Part shown: piece after piece, positions 10,786 through 20,374 of the stretch | How the letters are laid out: every line of letters starts with the position of its first letter | Position numbering within the stretch: the first letter of the stretch is position 1 | DNA from: Chloroflexota bacterium | GTDB taxonomy: Bacteria; Chloroflexota; Anaerolineae; Caldilineales; Caldilineaceae | DNA: 64,000 nt | Direction: 5' to 3' | Assembly (NCBI GenBank): GCA_018969295.1 | Contig: JAGWYN010000011.1 | Span: forward strand, 1 to 64,000 | Position numbers and translations under genes: made by a program | The notes under the pieces: model-generated | Seen by the model: the letters and a program-made list of their open reading frames with translations, nothing else | Database searches by the model: none | Told to the model about the DNA's origin: nothing

Positions 10786-12983
10786 TGCGTCGTGCCAATC
10801 GTTCTCCCCTGTTGATCACCGCACTCGTTCCTGGCACGGTGCAGCAGCCTGTTGAAGTGTGGTGCGAGCCCCCGGCGGGGGGAGGTGCGGAGCCCGGCCT
10901 GGCGGCGGCGACTCTGGCTGAATGGGGGCCAGCGGCGCTGTACGAACGACTGAAGCAGGGGCGGGTTGCGTTGTTGGAGGTCTGGCTGCTGTTGAAACCA
11001 GAGCCGGCCGCCACGCAGCAGGGGGCGATGACGGCGCGTCAGCGGCAGATGGGGGAACTGCTCACCGAGACCGAAAAAGCCGAACGGGCCAGCCGGATGC
11101 GGGATGCTGACCTGCACATTGCCGTAGCAGTCACCACACTGGGGCTTTCGATGGTCGGCAACCTGTTCTGGCCGCTCAAACTCATGAGCCTGCCGGGTTT
11201 TTTCTATCTCTTCGGCCGCAACCTGAACCGGACCTGGCGGCTCATCGAGCAGCGGCGGGTCGGTGTGCCGATGATTGGCACGGCGATCAACCTGGGGATG
11301 CTGGCCAGCGGCTATCTGACCGTCGGGTCGATCGGGTTGTTGATCCAGCAATTGGCCGACAAAATGTTGGCCACCGTGGTGGACGGCTCACGTGCCAAGC
11401 TGATCGACAGCTTTCGGCAGAGCCCGCGGCGCATCTGGCTGATCCTGGAGGAGGGCGAAGTCGAGGTGGATTTGGAGCAGGTGCGGGCGGGGCAGCGGGT
11501 GGCGGTGAATGCTGGCGAAACGATCCCGGTCGACGGGGTTGTGGTGGCGGGCATTGCCACGGTCGACCAGCATCTGCTGACCGGTGAGGCGAGGCCGGTC
11601 GACAAGCGCAGCGGGGAGCGAGTCTTTGCAGCGACGCTGGTGGTGGCTGGCCGCATCGAAGTGGCGGTGGAGCAGGCGGGCAGTGCGACCACCGTGGCCC
11701 AGATCGGCGAAATTTTGAACCGGACGGTCGACTACAAATCTGCGGTTCAGCTGCGGGCAGAAGCGCTGGGCGACAGCACCGTCATTCCGACCTTTGTCGC
11801 TGCGGCGGCGACCTGGGCTCTGTTGGGGCCGATGGCGGCGTTGACCCTGATGAGCTGTCATTTTCGTCGTGCGATGGGAATTTTCGGCCCGTTGAGCATG
11901 ATGAGCTATCTGAATGCCAGCTCGCAGCGGGGGATTTTGATCAAAGACGGGCGCTCTCTCGACCTGCTCAGCCAGGTTGACACGTTGGTTTTCGACAAGA
12001 CAGGGACATTGACCGAGCAGGAGCCTTGTGTGGCGGCGGTGCATCTCGATGCAAGGCGCTCTGTGTTGGGGGAGAGCGCTGCTGCGGAGGAGCGAGTTTT
12101 GCGGCTGGCAGCGGCGGCCGAGCAGCGCCAGAGCCATCCGATCGCCCGGGCGATCTGTGCGGCGGCCCGCCAGCGTTTGCTGACCCTGCCTCCCCTGCAA
12201 GAGGGGGCCTATGAGCTGGGCAGAGGGCTGACCGTCCAGATCGAGGGGCAGACGGTGCGGGTGGGCAGCACCCGGCTGGTTGAGGGGGCTGGGATCGAAA
12301 TTCCGGTCTGGGTCAGCGACCTGGAGGGGGAGGTGCATGGGCGGGGGCACAGCCTGGTGCTAGTTGCGTGCGACGAGGAGATTGTTGGTGCGATTGAATT
12401 GATGCCGAAGCTGCGGGCCGAGGTAAAACAGATTTTGGAGAGACTGCGGGCCGAGCATGCCATCCAAGAGACCTACATTCTCTCGGGGGACCATTCGACA
12501 CCGACGCGGCAGTTGGCGGAGCTGTTGGGGATTGACCACTACTTTGCGGAGCTGATGCCGGAGCAGAAGGCGCAGCGGATCGAACAACTGAAAGCCGAGG
12601 GGCGGTCGATCTGTTACATTGGAGACGGGATCAACGATGCAATTGCGCTCAAACGGGCCCAGGTTTCGATCTCGCTGGCTGGGGCTTCTTCGGTAGCGGT
12701 GGACACGGCCCAGATCGTGTTGGTCAACGACAGCCTGGATGTATTGCCTGAACTCTTCAGATTGGCGCGTGAATTTCGCGAGAACACCAATCAGACCTTT
12801 GGTGTGCTGGTGGGGATATCCCTGTTTGGGATGGGGGGGGCTCTGTTGTTCAACTTCAACTTGCTGCATGCAGCGGCGTTGAGCCTCTTTTCTTTGGGTG
12901 CGGGCACGATCAACTCGCTGCGGCCGATGGTGAAATACCAATCGGAGCGTGAGGATGTACTTTTGGAGCGCCCCCAGGGTTGA
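10785..12983 (+). CDS. P1B-like P-type ATPase lacking the CPx metal motif
   Basis: A 732-residue membrane ATPase. The phosphorylation site DKTGT has its Asp at residue 404. The actuator loop TGEARP, the nucleotide-binding SHP motif of heavy-metal ATPases and the hinge GDGINDA are all present. Where P1B pumps have a CPC/SPC-type motif in the sixth membrane helix, this one reads MSCHFRRAMG (Cys 357, no Pro), and it has no N-terminal CxxC metal-binding domain. The transported ion is therefore unclear. The ATG overlaps the NRPS stop as TGATG, so expression is tied to the biosynthetic gene, which suggests export or resistance linked to the NRPS product (inference). Confidence 0.85.
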   Translation: MRRANRSPLLITALVPGTVQQPVEVWCEPPAGGGAEPGLAAATLAEWGPAALYERLKQGRVALLEVWLLLKPEPAATQQGAMTARQRQMGELLTETEKAERASRMRDADLHIAVAVTTLGLSMVGNLFWPLKLMSLPGFFYLFGRNLNRTWRLIEQRRVGVPMIGTAINLGMLASGYLTVGSIGLLIQQLADKMLATVVDGSRAKLIDSFRQSPRRIWLILEEGEVEVDLEQVRAGQRVAVNAGETIPVDGVVVAGIATVDQHLLTGEARPVDKRSGERVFAATLVVAGRIEVAVEQAGSATTVAQIGEILNRTVDYKSAVQLRAEALGDSTVIPTFVAAAATWALLGPMAALTLMSCHFRRAMGIFGPLSMMSYLNASSQRGILIKDGRSLDLLSQVDTLVFDKTGTLTEQEPCVAAVHLDARRSVLGESAAAEERVLRLAAAAEQRQSHPIARAICAAARQRLLTLPPLQEGAYELGRGLTVQIEGQTVRVGSTRLVEGAGIEIPVWVSDLEGEVHGRGHSLVLVACDEEIVGAIELMPKLRAEVKQILERLRAEHAIQETYILSGDHSTPTRQLAELLGIDHYFAELMPEQKAQRIEQLKAEGRSICYIGDGINDAIALKRAQVSISLAGASSVAVDTAQIVLVNDSLDVLPELFRLAREFRENTNQTFGVLVGISLFGMGGALLFNFNLLHAAALSLFSLGAGTINSLRPMVKYQSEREDVLLERPQG

Positions 12984-13507
12984 CCTGGACTGGTTGTGGT
13001 AGACGATACGCCCTGTGCTGGCTGTGCCGTACTGTTATGCGTTTTTCTGTCGGTCATACACTGCTAGAATCTTATCGATACGTTCATGAGGTGTTGCTTC
13101 ATGGGCGGAGAATTCACCGACAGCGCCTTCTGTTTCCGTCTGCCTGAGCTGAACCTCATCGCCGGTGCTATTCTGACGTATGTTGCTTCTGTTATGCCGC
13201 CACACACTTCAAGTTTTTGGGATTGCACTTTCCAGGCAACGCCAGGATGCTTGCAACGGCTCGCAAATTCGAAAAAAGACTCAGTGAAGAATCCATGCGC
13301 AGAAAGCGTGCGTCACACGGGTCAACACCACAGCAGCAATGTGCCCCCGGGGCTTCGACGCGCTCGGCCATGCAGAGGGAGGGGGCACACGAGAAACCGA
13401 GTTTCTGGGAAGAAACATGATTTCCTGCGCTATCTTGGCGCCTTCGCGTGAGTTTCGTGAAGCACTGAATTTGCTTGATCTGCAGATTGCACAGAGGGTG
13501 GACGCGG
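12984..13507. other. Intergenic region between the ATPase gene and the CRISPR distal end
   Basis: No convincing gene lies here. An extended -10 element (TGCTAGAAT, 13062-13070, + strand) has only a weak -35. The palindromic 15-mer AGAAACCGAGTTTCT is at 13392-13406 and recurs in the hairpin at 47193-47225. It is followed by a GCGCCAAGATAGCG-like stretch (as read on the - strand) similar to the GCAAAG repeats near 43150. A 121-codon open frame at 13086-13451 has no recognisable domain and covers the repeat, so I do not call it. Confidence 0.5.
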
Positions 13508-13650
13508 CGCCGCCTCGACGCGCCCGACGTCCCACCCCAACAGCAGGGTGCACAGCGGCGGCGCGACGCCGAGCGGTGCCAACCCCAGATAGAGCAGCGT
13601 CACGGTGTGGTGACGCCAGCCGGCGATGACGAGACGCTGGTAGCGGTGCG
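13508..13650 (-). pseudogene. Possible C-terminal fragment of a MraY/WecA-like glycosyl-1-phosphate transferase
   Basis: On the minus strand, the bases directly next to the last CRISPR repeat translate without a stop as HRYQRLVIAGWRHHTVTLLY followed by a hydrophobic stretch (LGLAPLGVAPPL). This resembles the HxYQRL...H..VTLLY end of WbpL/WecA-type membrane transferases. The reading frame is open up to the repeat boundary at 13650/13651, so the upstream part of the gene is gone. The resemblance is from memory of the family and is tentative. Confidence 0.35.
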
Positions 13651-16600
13651 CGGTTCACCCCCACGCATGTGGGGAACACCGACACCTACTCGATTGGCAC
13701 GGAGAGATAGCCGGTTCACCCCCACGCATGTGGGGAACACATGAAATGCTCCTCGAACGACTGCGTTCTCACCGGTTCACCCCCACGCATGTGGGGAACA
13801 CTTTGACATTATAATTCAACGAAGTAATAAATATGGTTCACCCCCACGCATGTGGGGAACACATGAAATGCTCCTCGAACGACTGCGTTCTCACCGGTTC
13901 ACCCCCACGCATGTGGGGAACACCTGTTTTTTGGCAAGAGGCTTGAGAAAACTGTCGGTTCACCCCCACGCATGTGGGGAACACGCCTCCGGCCACGTTT
14001 TGCCCGCTGCCCGTCGCGGTTCACCCCCACGCATGTGGGGAACACGATCCAGGCGAACAGGGCGATCTGCTCGTGATCGGTTCACCCCCACGCATGTGGG
14101 GAACACTGCACCAGTCAGATTGGCTTCGGTCAGATTGACGGTTCACCCCCACGCATGTGGGGAACACGACGGTGTCAGGCGTTGTCGGTGACATGATGGC
14201 GGTTCACCCCCACGCATGTGGGGAACACTCGATGCCGCAGACATTGACCGCCGACCAAGCCGGTTCACCCCCACGCATGTGGGGAACACCAGAATCTCGG
14301 TGGCGGGCAGCGCCTATGTGGCGGTTCACCCCCACGCATGTGGGGAACACTCGCTGGTCGCCAGCGCAATCGTCATCATCGTCGGTTCACCCCCACGCAT
14401 GTGGGGAACACCCCCCGCGCTGCCAGCCCCTGTGGCGCGGGGCCGGTTCACCCCCACGCATGTGGGGAACACTCCCGTTTTTGCCGAGGAACTGGCGCGC
14501 TACACGGTTCACCCCCACGCATGTGGGGAACACGTTTGCCCCACTTTGCCTCATGTCGACTTTTACGGTTCACCCCCACGCATGTGGGGAACACCTGGAC
14601 AGGCTCAGCCGCAACGTCCGGGATTTCGGTTCACCCCCACGCATGTGGGGAACACCTCGCAACCACGGGGCAGCGGTTCGCCAAAGACGGTTCACCCCCA
14701 CGCATGTGGGGAACACCCGATTTACAATCCACGACGTTTGCCTCCGTGCGGTTCACCCCCACGCATGTGGGGAACACCTCTGCACCGGTGCGCACCAGTG
14801 CAGAGCTCTCGGTTCACCCCCACGCATGTGGGGAACACGCGTACATCCCGTACGGGAGATCCTTAGCGGCCGGTTCACCCCCACGCATGTGGGGAACACT
14901 ATCGGCGTTGACGATAAATTTCAGCCGGGGCCCGGTTCACCCCCACGCATGTGGGGAACACCCGAGAAGGCAGCGCCGGGTGGACATCACGTATCGGTTC
15001 ACCCCCACGCATGTGGGGAACACGCGGGCGGGAGCCGCCCGCTCGAACTCACAAACGGTTCACCCCCACGCATGTGGGGAACACGACACCATGACGGCAC
15101 CAAACATCAATAAGTACGGTTCACCCCCACGCATGTGGGGAACACTGCGTCGAAGGCCCGGTTGGGCGTTCTTCTTGCGGTTCACCCCCACGCATGTGGG
15201 GAACACTTACCTATTGTACTGGGGAGGGTGGCTCGGGACGGTTCACCCCCACGCATGTGGGGAACACGGCACCAGTGCCTCAGGGGGTTTTACCCCCTAC
15301 GGTTCACCCCCACGCATGTGGGGAACACATCGACGGTGGACGTCGCTTTGGCCAACAATTCGGTTCACCCCCACGCATGTGGGGAACACTTATCAATCTG
15401 TCAATTTGACACCTATAATAGCGGTTCACCCCCACGCATGTGGGGAACACGCCGTTGTTACGCCGCTTATAGGTATCGCATACGGTTCACCCCCACGCAT
15501 GTGGGGAACACTGACCAAATCGACCGATTGGAAAGACTACACTCGGTTCACCCCCACGCATGTGGGGAACACTTGCAGGCGGTGCAGGGTCACGCTAGAC
15601 CCGCCGGTTCACCCCCACGCATGTGGGGAACACAACGTACGAGGGCAATACCCATGTTACGCCACCGGTTCACCCCCACGCATGTGGGGAACACTGTTTG
15701 GGCCGGGGCTTGCCGTTGTTACGCCGCGGTTCACCCCCACGCATGTGGGGAACACGCCCAGTCTGGCGCCAGCGCAATCACCCCCCACGGTTCACCCCCA
15801 CGCATGTGGGGAACACCCGTGCAGAGTCCCAAAGGTCCCACAAAACGCCGGTTCACCCCCACGCATGTGGGGAACACGGTTACTCAGGAATGTTCTATGT
15901 GATGCTCATCGGTTCACCCCCACGCATGTGGGGAACACCTGCCTGCCCGATGACTCAGCGGAACAATTATCGGTTCACCCCCACGCATGTGGGGAACACT
16001 AGGATGCCCTATTCTTCCTGAGCTCCAAGGCCGGTTCACCCCCACGCATGTGGGGAACACGTCAGCAGCTTGGCCGCTTTGGCCAGATCGAACGGTTCAC
16101 CCCCACGCATGTGGGGAACACAACCGCAGGCTCATCCTGCTGCACGGATTTGGCGGTTCACCCCCACGCATGTGGGGAACACCTTTTTCGAGAGGGGCGG
16201 AATCAAAGCGACGCTGGTTCACCCCCACGCATGTGGGGAACACTCTTCCCTGGCCCGGACCCAAAGCTTGGGATACGGTTCACCCCCACGCATGTGGGGA
16301 ACACGGCGTCGGCGCCATTGCGGAGCGTGAGCAGCGCGGTTCACCCCCACGCATGTGGGGAACACTACCTAGCGGTCTCGGTCAGATCCGCCAGCGTCGG
16401 TTCACCCCCACGCATGTGGGGAACACCAACGGCGACCCGCGCCAAGCCCGCAACGGCGGCGGTTCACCCCCACGCATGTGGGGAACACGCCGCCTCCAAA
16501 CAGTCGGGAGCGGAGTTTTACGGTTCACCCCCACGCATGTGGGGAACACTGACGCCCGCGCAGCGGGCAACTGTAGCCGCTCGGTTCACCCCCACGCATG

Positions 16601-17770
16601 TGGGGAACACAACCGACAGGCTTCTACGCTTGGAGTAGCAGTCGGTTCACCCCCACGCATGTGGGGAACACTTCGTAATGACCCCAACTATGACTTTCAA
16701 ATACGGTTCACCCCCACGCATGTGGGGAACACGATTGCGCTGGCGACCAGCGAAAAGCAGCTGAACGGTTCACCCCCACGCATGTGGGGAACACGTCGCC
16801 AGACAGTACTGGGTACTGCCGATCCCCGGTTCACCCCCACGCATGTGGGGAACACCCCAGCCCCAGCCACCCGCCTATGAGCCACGCCGGTTCACCCCCA
16901 CGCATGTGGGGAACACGCTCTGCCCGTCGACTGCGGCGCAGCGACTGCCGGTTCACCCCCACGCATGTGGGGAACACTCGAACGAAACGCCCAGTGTGGA
17001 CGCCACACCAGGTTCACCCCCACGCATGTGGGGAACACCCGCTGCGCAAATCCGGGGCGCCAAGACTCGTCGGTTCACCCCCACGCATGTGGGGAACACT
17101 CCCTTGGGCCGCCCAATGGCCGGCCTGACCCCGGTTCACCCCCACGCATGTGGGGAACACTGATGGTATCAGCGACCAATATCGGTTCCCAACGGTTCAC
17201 CCCCACGCATGTGGGGAACACTCCAGCGTCTGGATGGCCGTTTCCGAGTGCGGCGGTTCACCCCCACGCATGTGGGGAACACACGGCAAGGGTTTGGCGA
17301 TTTTGTAAGGTCAACGGTTCACCCCCACGCATGTGGGGAACACCAGTGGGCGGCGTCGCTGTTTGCAGACGGTGGCGGTTCACCCCCACGCATGTGGGGA
17401 ACACGGCGATACAGACGATGACTGCCAGCAAAATGACGGTTCACCCCCACGCATGTGGGGAACACTGTGGCCAGCCATGCTCGCTCCCCATAAAATCCGG
17501 TTCACCCCCACGCATGTGGGGAACACCTGTGCGCAAAATTTGCGTACCGAGTCAAAACCGGTTCACCCCCACGCATGTGGGGAACACTATGGCTTGCCAT
17601 TAGGCATGGAGACCGGTTCCGGTTCACCCCCACGCATGTGGGGAACACTCTACTACTACTTCCGCTGCACGTCCGCAAGCCGGTTCACCCCCACGCATGT
17701 GGGGAACACGGTCACCAGCGTGGCGGCTGCCTGGCCAGTCTCGGTTCACCCCCACGCATGTGGGGAACAC
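13651..17770 (-). CRISPR. Type I-E CRISPR array, 68 repeats and 67 spacers
   Basis: The 29-base repeats are identical except for one edge base. Spacers are 32 bases, a few 33 (for example 16733-16765), giving a 61-base period; the first repeat at 13651 and last at 17742 give 68 repeats. On the minus strand each repeat starts GTGTTCCCCAC, forms a 6-bp stem (CCCCAC/GTGGGG, loop ATGC) and ends GTGAACCG. This matches the E. coli I-E repeat plan and gives an 8-base crRNA handle. Transcription should therefore run from 17770 to 13651, away from cas2. Spacer 13741-13772 is repeated at 13863-13894. The edge base is C on the plus strand except T at 13834 and 16215 and A at 17010. Confidence 0.99.
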
Positions 17771-17771
17771 A

Positions 17772-18074
17772 CTATTTCTTTAAGGTTGCAGAACCTTCGT
17801 TGAGTGGACGACGAATCAGACTCAGCCCTTCAAAGTTTACCACCTCTCGCTTGGTGTCACCAGCAGAACGCATGGCAAAACGCTGTTCGTTGTTAGTCGA
17901 CCACAATTGCACTACACCTCCACCATGCAGCCGTTCGCAACACTTCTCCCAAAGCCGGTCGCGCACCATCCCGCTGACATGACCCACAAAGACACCCGGG
18001 TGAGGTTCAATCAACCATCTGGTCAATTCACCACGCAGCGCAGGCGAGACTTTCTCAAGAATGATCACCACCAT
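17772..18074 (-). CDS. cas2: CRISPR-associated endoribonuclease-fold protein Cas2e
   Basis: A 100-residue Cas2 of the I-E family (VVIILEKVSPALRGELTRWL...; E. coli Cas2 is 94 residues). Cas2 dimers bridge two Cas1 dimers in the spacer-integration complex. The gene overlaps the cas1 end by 20 bases. Its TAG stop (17772-17774) is one base from the first repeat, so the usual leader between cas2 and the array is missing or lies inside this coding sequence. Confidence 0.95.
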   Translation of the reverse strand: MVVIILEKVSPALRGELTRWLIEPHPGVFVGHVSGMVRDRLWEKCCERLHGGGVVQLWSTNNEQRFAMRSAGDTKREVVNFEGLSLIRRPLNEGSATLKK

Positions 18075-19017
18075 AGTTCACTCCTCCCGGGGTTTGTGTA
18101 CCATAGCTGTCGTCGGGCGACCACAACCCAGACGGCATCGCCGCATCACCATCGTAATTATCTGCATCGCCACCCTCCACATCAATCTCTGCGGCTAGCT
18201 GCAGCAGGTCGTCTATATCATTGATGATCGCACCCAGCAGTTTCTGTTCATAAAACAAGTCACGACAGGCATGCCGCACACGCGTCTCTAACTTTTCAGT
18301 CGATTCTGCCGTCAATTTGAACGCCAACGGCACGGTCAAATCCATTTTATACAGATCAGCAATGTCATAGACAAAGGAGAGATGTTTTCCAGTGTGGATA
18401 AACCCCAACCCTGGCGCATAGCCCGCAGCCAGAATCGCCGAATGACATACCCCATTCAGACAAGCATTGGCCGCAGAAAGTGCTCGGTTGATGGGATCCG
18501 TGATGTGCCAGTGTGTACGATCGTAAAATCGCCCATGCCAGGTGACTCCATATTCCTGACTCGCTCTGCCATAGACCTTACGCACCCGCGCACCCTCCAT
18601 TCCCCGAATCTGCTGCAACGTCAACGATGGATCCAACTGTTCGTCGAAACGGTAGGCGTACATTCGCCGTACAATCTCCATCCGTTTGTCAGGGATGCTC
18701 ACCAACTCGGCCTGACGCAATAAACGATGACCTTTGCGCGTTTCACCACTCCCATGCGCATAGTAGCGCACACCTTCTTCTCCCACCCATACGACGACTA
18801 CCCCGTTGTCAGCCAACGTTTTGATGGCCTCATGGGTGATCGACGTGCCAGGGCCAAGCAGCAGCAACGCCAGCGATGCCGCTGGAATCATCGTGCGCCC
18901 TTCCTGGCTGAAAAACTCAATCGCCTTCTGCGCCTGTTCGATACGCCCATGCTCCAGATAGAGATAGCTCAGACCGTCACGAAATTTGGGCAGTTCATGT
19001 AGATCACGGATCCGCAT
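18055..19017 (-). CDS. cas1: CRISPR integrase Cas1e
   Basis: A 320-residue Cas1 of the I-E type, the integrase that inserts new spacers. Landmarks shared with E. coli Cas1 are VVWVGEEGVRYYA, the RGMEGARVRKVYG segment with the first metal-binding Glu, the HTGKHLSFVYDIADLYK segment with the catalytic His and the metal-binding Asp cluster. An in-frame TTG lies 12 bases upstream, but GGAGG sits 5 bases before the ATG at 19017 and overlaps that TTG, so the ATG is the start. The C-terminus has a low-complexity Asp/Gly tail like other Cas1e proteins. Confidence 0.96.
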   Translation of the reverse strand: MRIRDLHELPKFRDGLSYLYLEHGRIEQAQKAIEFFSQEGRTMIPAASLALLLLGPGTSITHEAIKTLADNGVVVVWVGEEGVRYYAHGSGETRKGHRLLRQAELVSIPDKRMEIVRRMYAYRFDEQLDPSLTLQQIRGMEGARVRKVYGRASQEYGVTWHGRFYDRTHWHITDPINRALSAANACLNGVCHSAILAAGYAPGLGFIHTGKHLSFVYDIADLYKMDLTVPLAFKLTAESTEKLETRVRHACRDLFYEQKLLGAIINDIDDLLQLAAEIDVEGGDADNYDGDAAMPSGLWSPDDSYGTQTPGGVNYGGDHS

Positions 19018-19065
19018 AAAAACCTCCAATTCAGTTGTTAATGTGCATCGGATAGGTCACTCAAC

Positions 19066-19695
19066 TCATCGAACGCTCGCCACCGAGAGTAAGCCAAAGC
19101 CAAAAGCCTTGCCAGAACCGATGCCACAAGCCAGAGACACAGCAAATTGCGCCGCATCACTTACCTGCAAAATCCCGTCAAACTGCACGCTGAGAAATTT
19201 CAGATCTCGCTTGCGGTCATCAGCACGGTGCTGTTGGGTGGGCAAAACCGACTCCACAATAAAACCGCCGCCCTCTGCCTTGCGATGCAGCCACTGTATC
19301 TGCTCGCCAATCTCGTAAAGACCAACACGTTTTCCCTTGCCACTCTCTGTGTTTTGGCCTAACCGCCTGGTCGGATTGGCACGCAGACGAAAGACAAAAC
19401 GCTGACCCGCCACAGGCCGCCAATCAATCTGTTTGATCTGCGGATTACTCTCGTCTATATGCCCCAGGTAACTGGGATCAAGCCGAGCCCACTCTGGTTC
19501 CAGTTGCGATTGCACCAACAGCAAGGGCTGACTGTTGCAATCCATCAGATCCAGCCGATACAGGACACGCTCTCCATACTTGTTCAAGGCATCGGGAAAT
19601 CCACTCATCACCGTACGATGCAAGTTGTGTGGCGACGCAAGGTCGCGCTGCACAGCACGGCTGCGCAGGTTGAGAATCAAGCGTGATAAATACAT
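19066..19695 (-). CDS. cas6e: CRISPR pre-crRNA endoribonuclease Cas6e (CasE/Cse3)
   Basis: A 209-residue RAMP protein that cuts pre-crRNA at the repeat hairpin and stays bound in Cascade. It starts MYLSRLIL, the same opening as E. coli CasE, preceded by GAGGAG at suitable distance; a longer in-frame start 13 codons upstream lacks family similarity. SPHNLHRTVMSGFP contains the region of the catalytic His, FVFRLRANP is the central RAMP strand, and the glycine-rich loop GIGSGKAFGFGLLS closes the protein. Start codon is 26 bases beyond the cas5e stop. Confidence 0.94.
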   Translation of the reverse strand: MYLSRLILNLRSRAVQRDLASPHNLHRTVMSGFPDALNKYGERVLYRLDLMDCNSQPLLLVQSQLEPEWARLDPSYLGHIDESNPQIKQIDWRPVAGQRFVFRLRANPTRRLGQNTESGKGKRVGLYEIGEQIQWLHRKAEGGGFIVESVLPTQQHRADDRKRDLKFLSVQFDGILQVSDAAQFAVSLACGIGSGKAFGFGLLSVASVR

Positions 19696-19720
19696 CTTCC
19701 ACTCCTCGTCAGGCTTCACA

Positions 19721-20374
19721 TCATCGTTCGCCAATCGATTCCTGTATGTCTACGCGTCGATATTCATTGACCATACGCCGTGGCGCATACCGTCGAAGCG
19801 CAAATGAAAGAGGTAGATCCGAACGAACCTCGTTCCCGTTGCTATCCTCAAGGACCATTCTTACCAGTGGAAAGGTTGTTGGCTTCCCTTTGAGCCACGG
19901 ATAGGTCGACAATGTCTTCAAGAGATCCCCTTGACGCAGACCATCCGCCAACCAGACCGGTTCACCCGGTGGGAAAGCACGCCGACCCAAAAAGAGCGAC
20001 CAGACTGGATCTTGCAGCGTACCATGCAGTGCGGTCAACAACGACGCTTCCCCTTCCAGCCCAACCAAAAAGCAGGCGTCCCCTAAATAGTAGCGCGTCG
20101 ACAGTTCCGTTGGCTTGATGCCACCCCTTGCCCGATACACATCCTGCGCTGTGTGATAGTCACGCAACAGTGTCCCTTCTCGATCCACCCGCACACCCAT
20201 CCGCAACGCAACCAGATCGCCGATCGCCGCATCACGCGACCGCCCCTGCGACGCCGCCAGCAAGCCAATCACACCACTCTTGGAGGGCTCACGGGTGCTG
20301 TCGCGTACGCCAAAACGACTCTGTATGCCCCATGCTTGCATTGGAGCAGACAGGCGCAGCAACAACACGCTCAT
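19721..20374 (-). CDS. cas5e: Cascade subunit Cas5e (CasD)
   Basis: A 217-residue Cas5 RAMP subunit. It opens with LLLRLSAPMQAWG and SRFGVRDSTREPSKSGVIGL, the hallmark N-terminus of Cas5e, which binds the 5' handle of the crRNA. Its ATG overlaps the cas7e stop by four bases (20371-20374), indicating translational coupling and stoichiometric production of Cascade subunits. Confidence 0.95.
   Translation of the reverse strand: MSVLLLRLSAPMQAWGIQSRFGVRDSTREPSKSGVIGLLAASQGRSRDAAIGDLVALRMGVRVDREGTLLRDYHTAQDVYRARGGIKPTELSTRYYLGDACFLVGLEGEASLLTALHGTLQDPVWSLFLGRRAFPPGEPVWLADGLRQGDLLKTLSTYPWLKGKPTTFPLVRMVLEDSNGNEVRSDLPLSFALRRYAPRRMVNEYRRVDIQESIGER

Noticed and set aside
13086..13451. A 121-codon open frame after an extended -10
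   Set aside because: No similarity, unusual composition, and it runs through the dispersed repeat.
13651..13680. Possibility that the CRISPR leader is at the 13651 end and the array is read on the plus strand
   Set aside because: The repeat matches the I-E consensus only on the minus strand, cas2 adjoins the other end, and spacer duplication is at the 13651 side as expected for the old end.
13850..17603. Long plus-strand open frames across the array encoding repeated VHPHACGEH, GSPPRMWGT and RFTPTHVGNT peptides
   Set aside because: They are translations of the CRISPR repeat in three frames; the array explains them fully.
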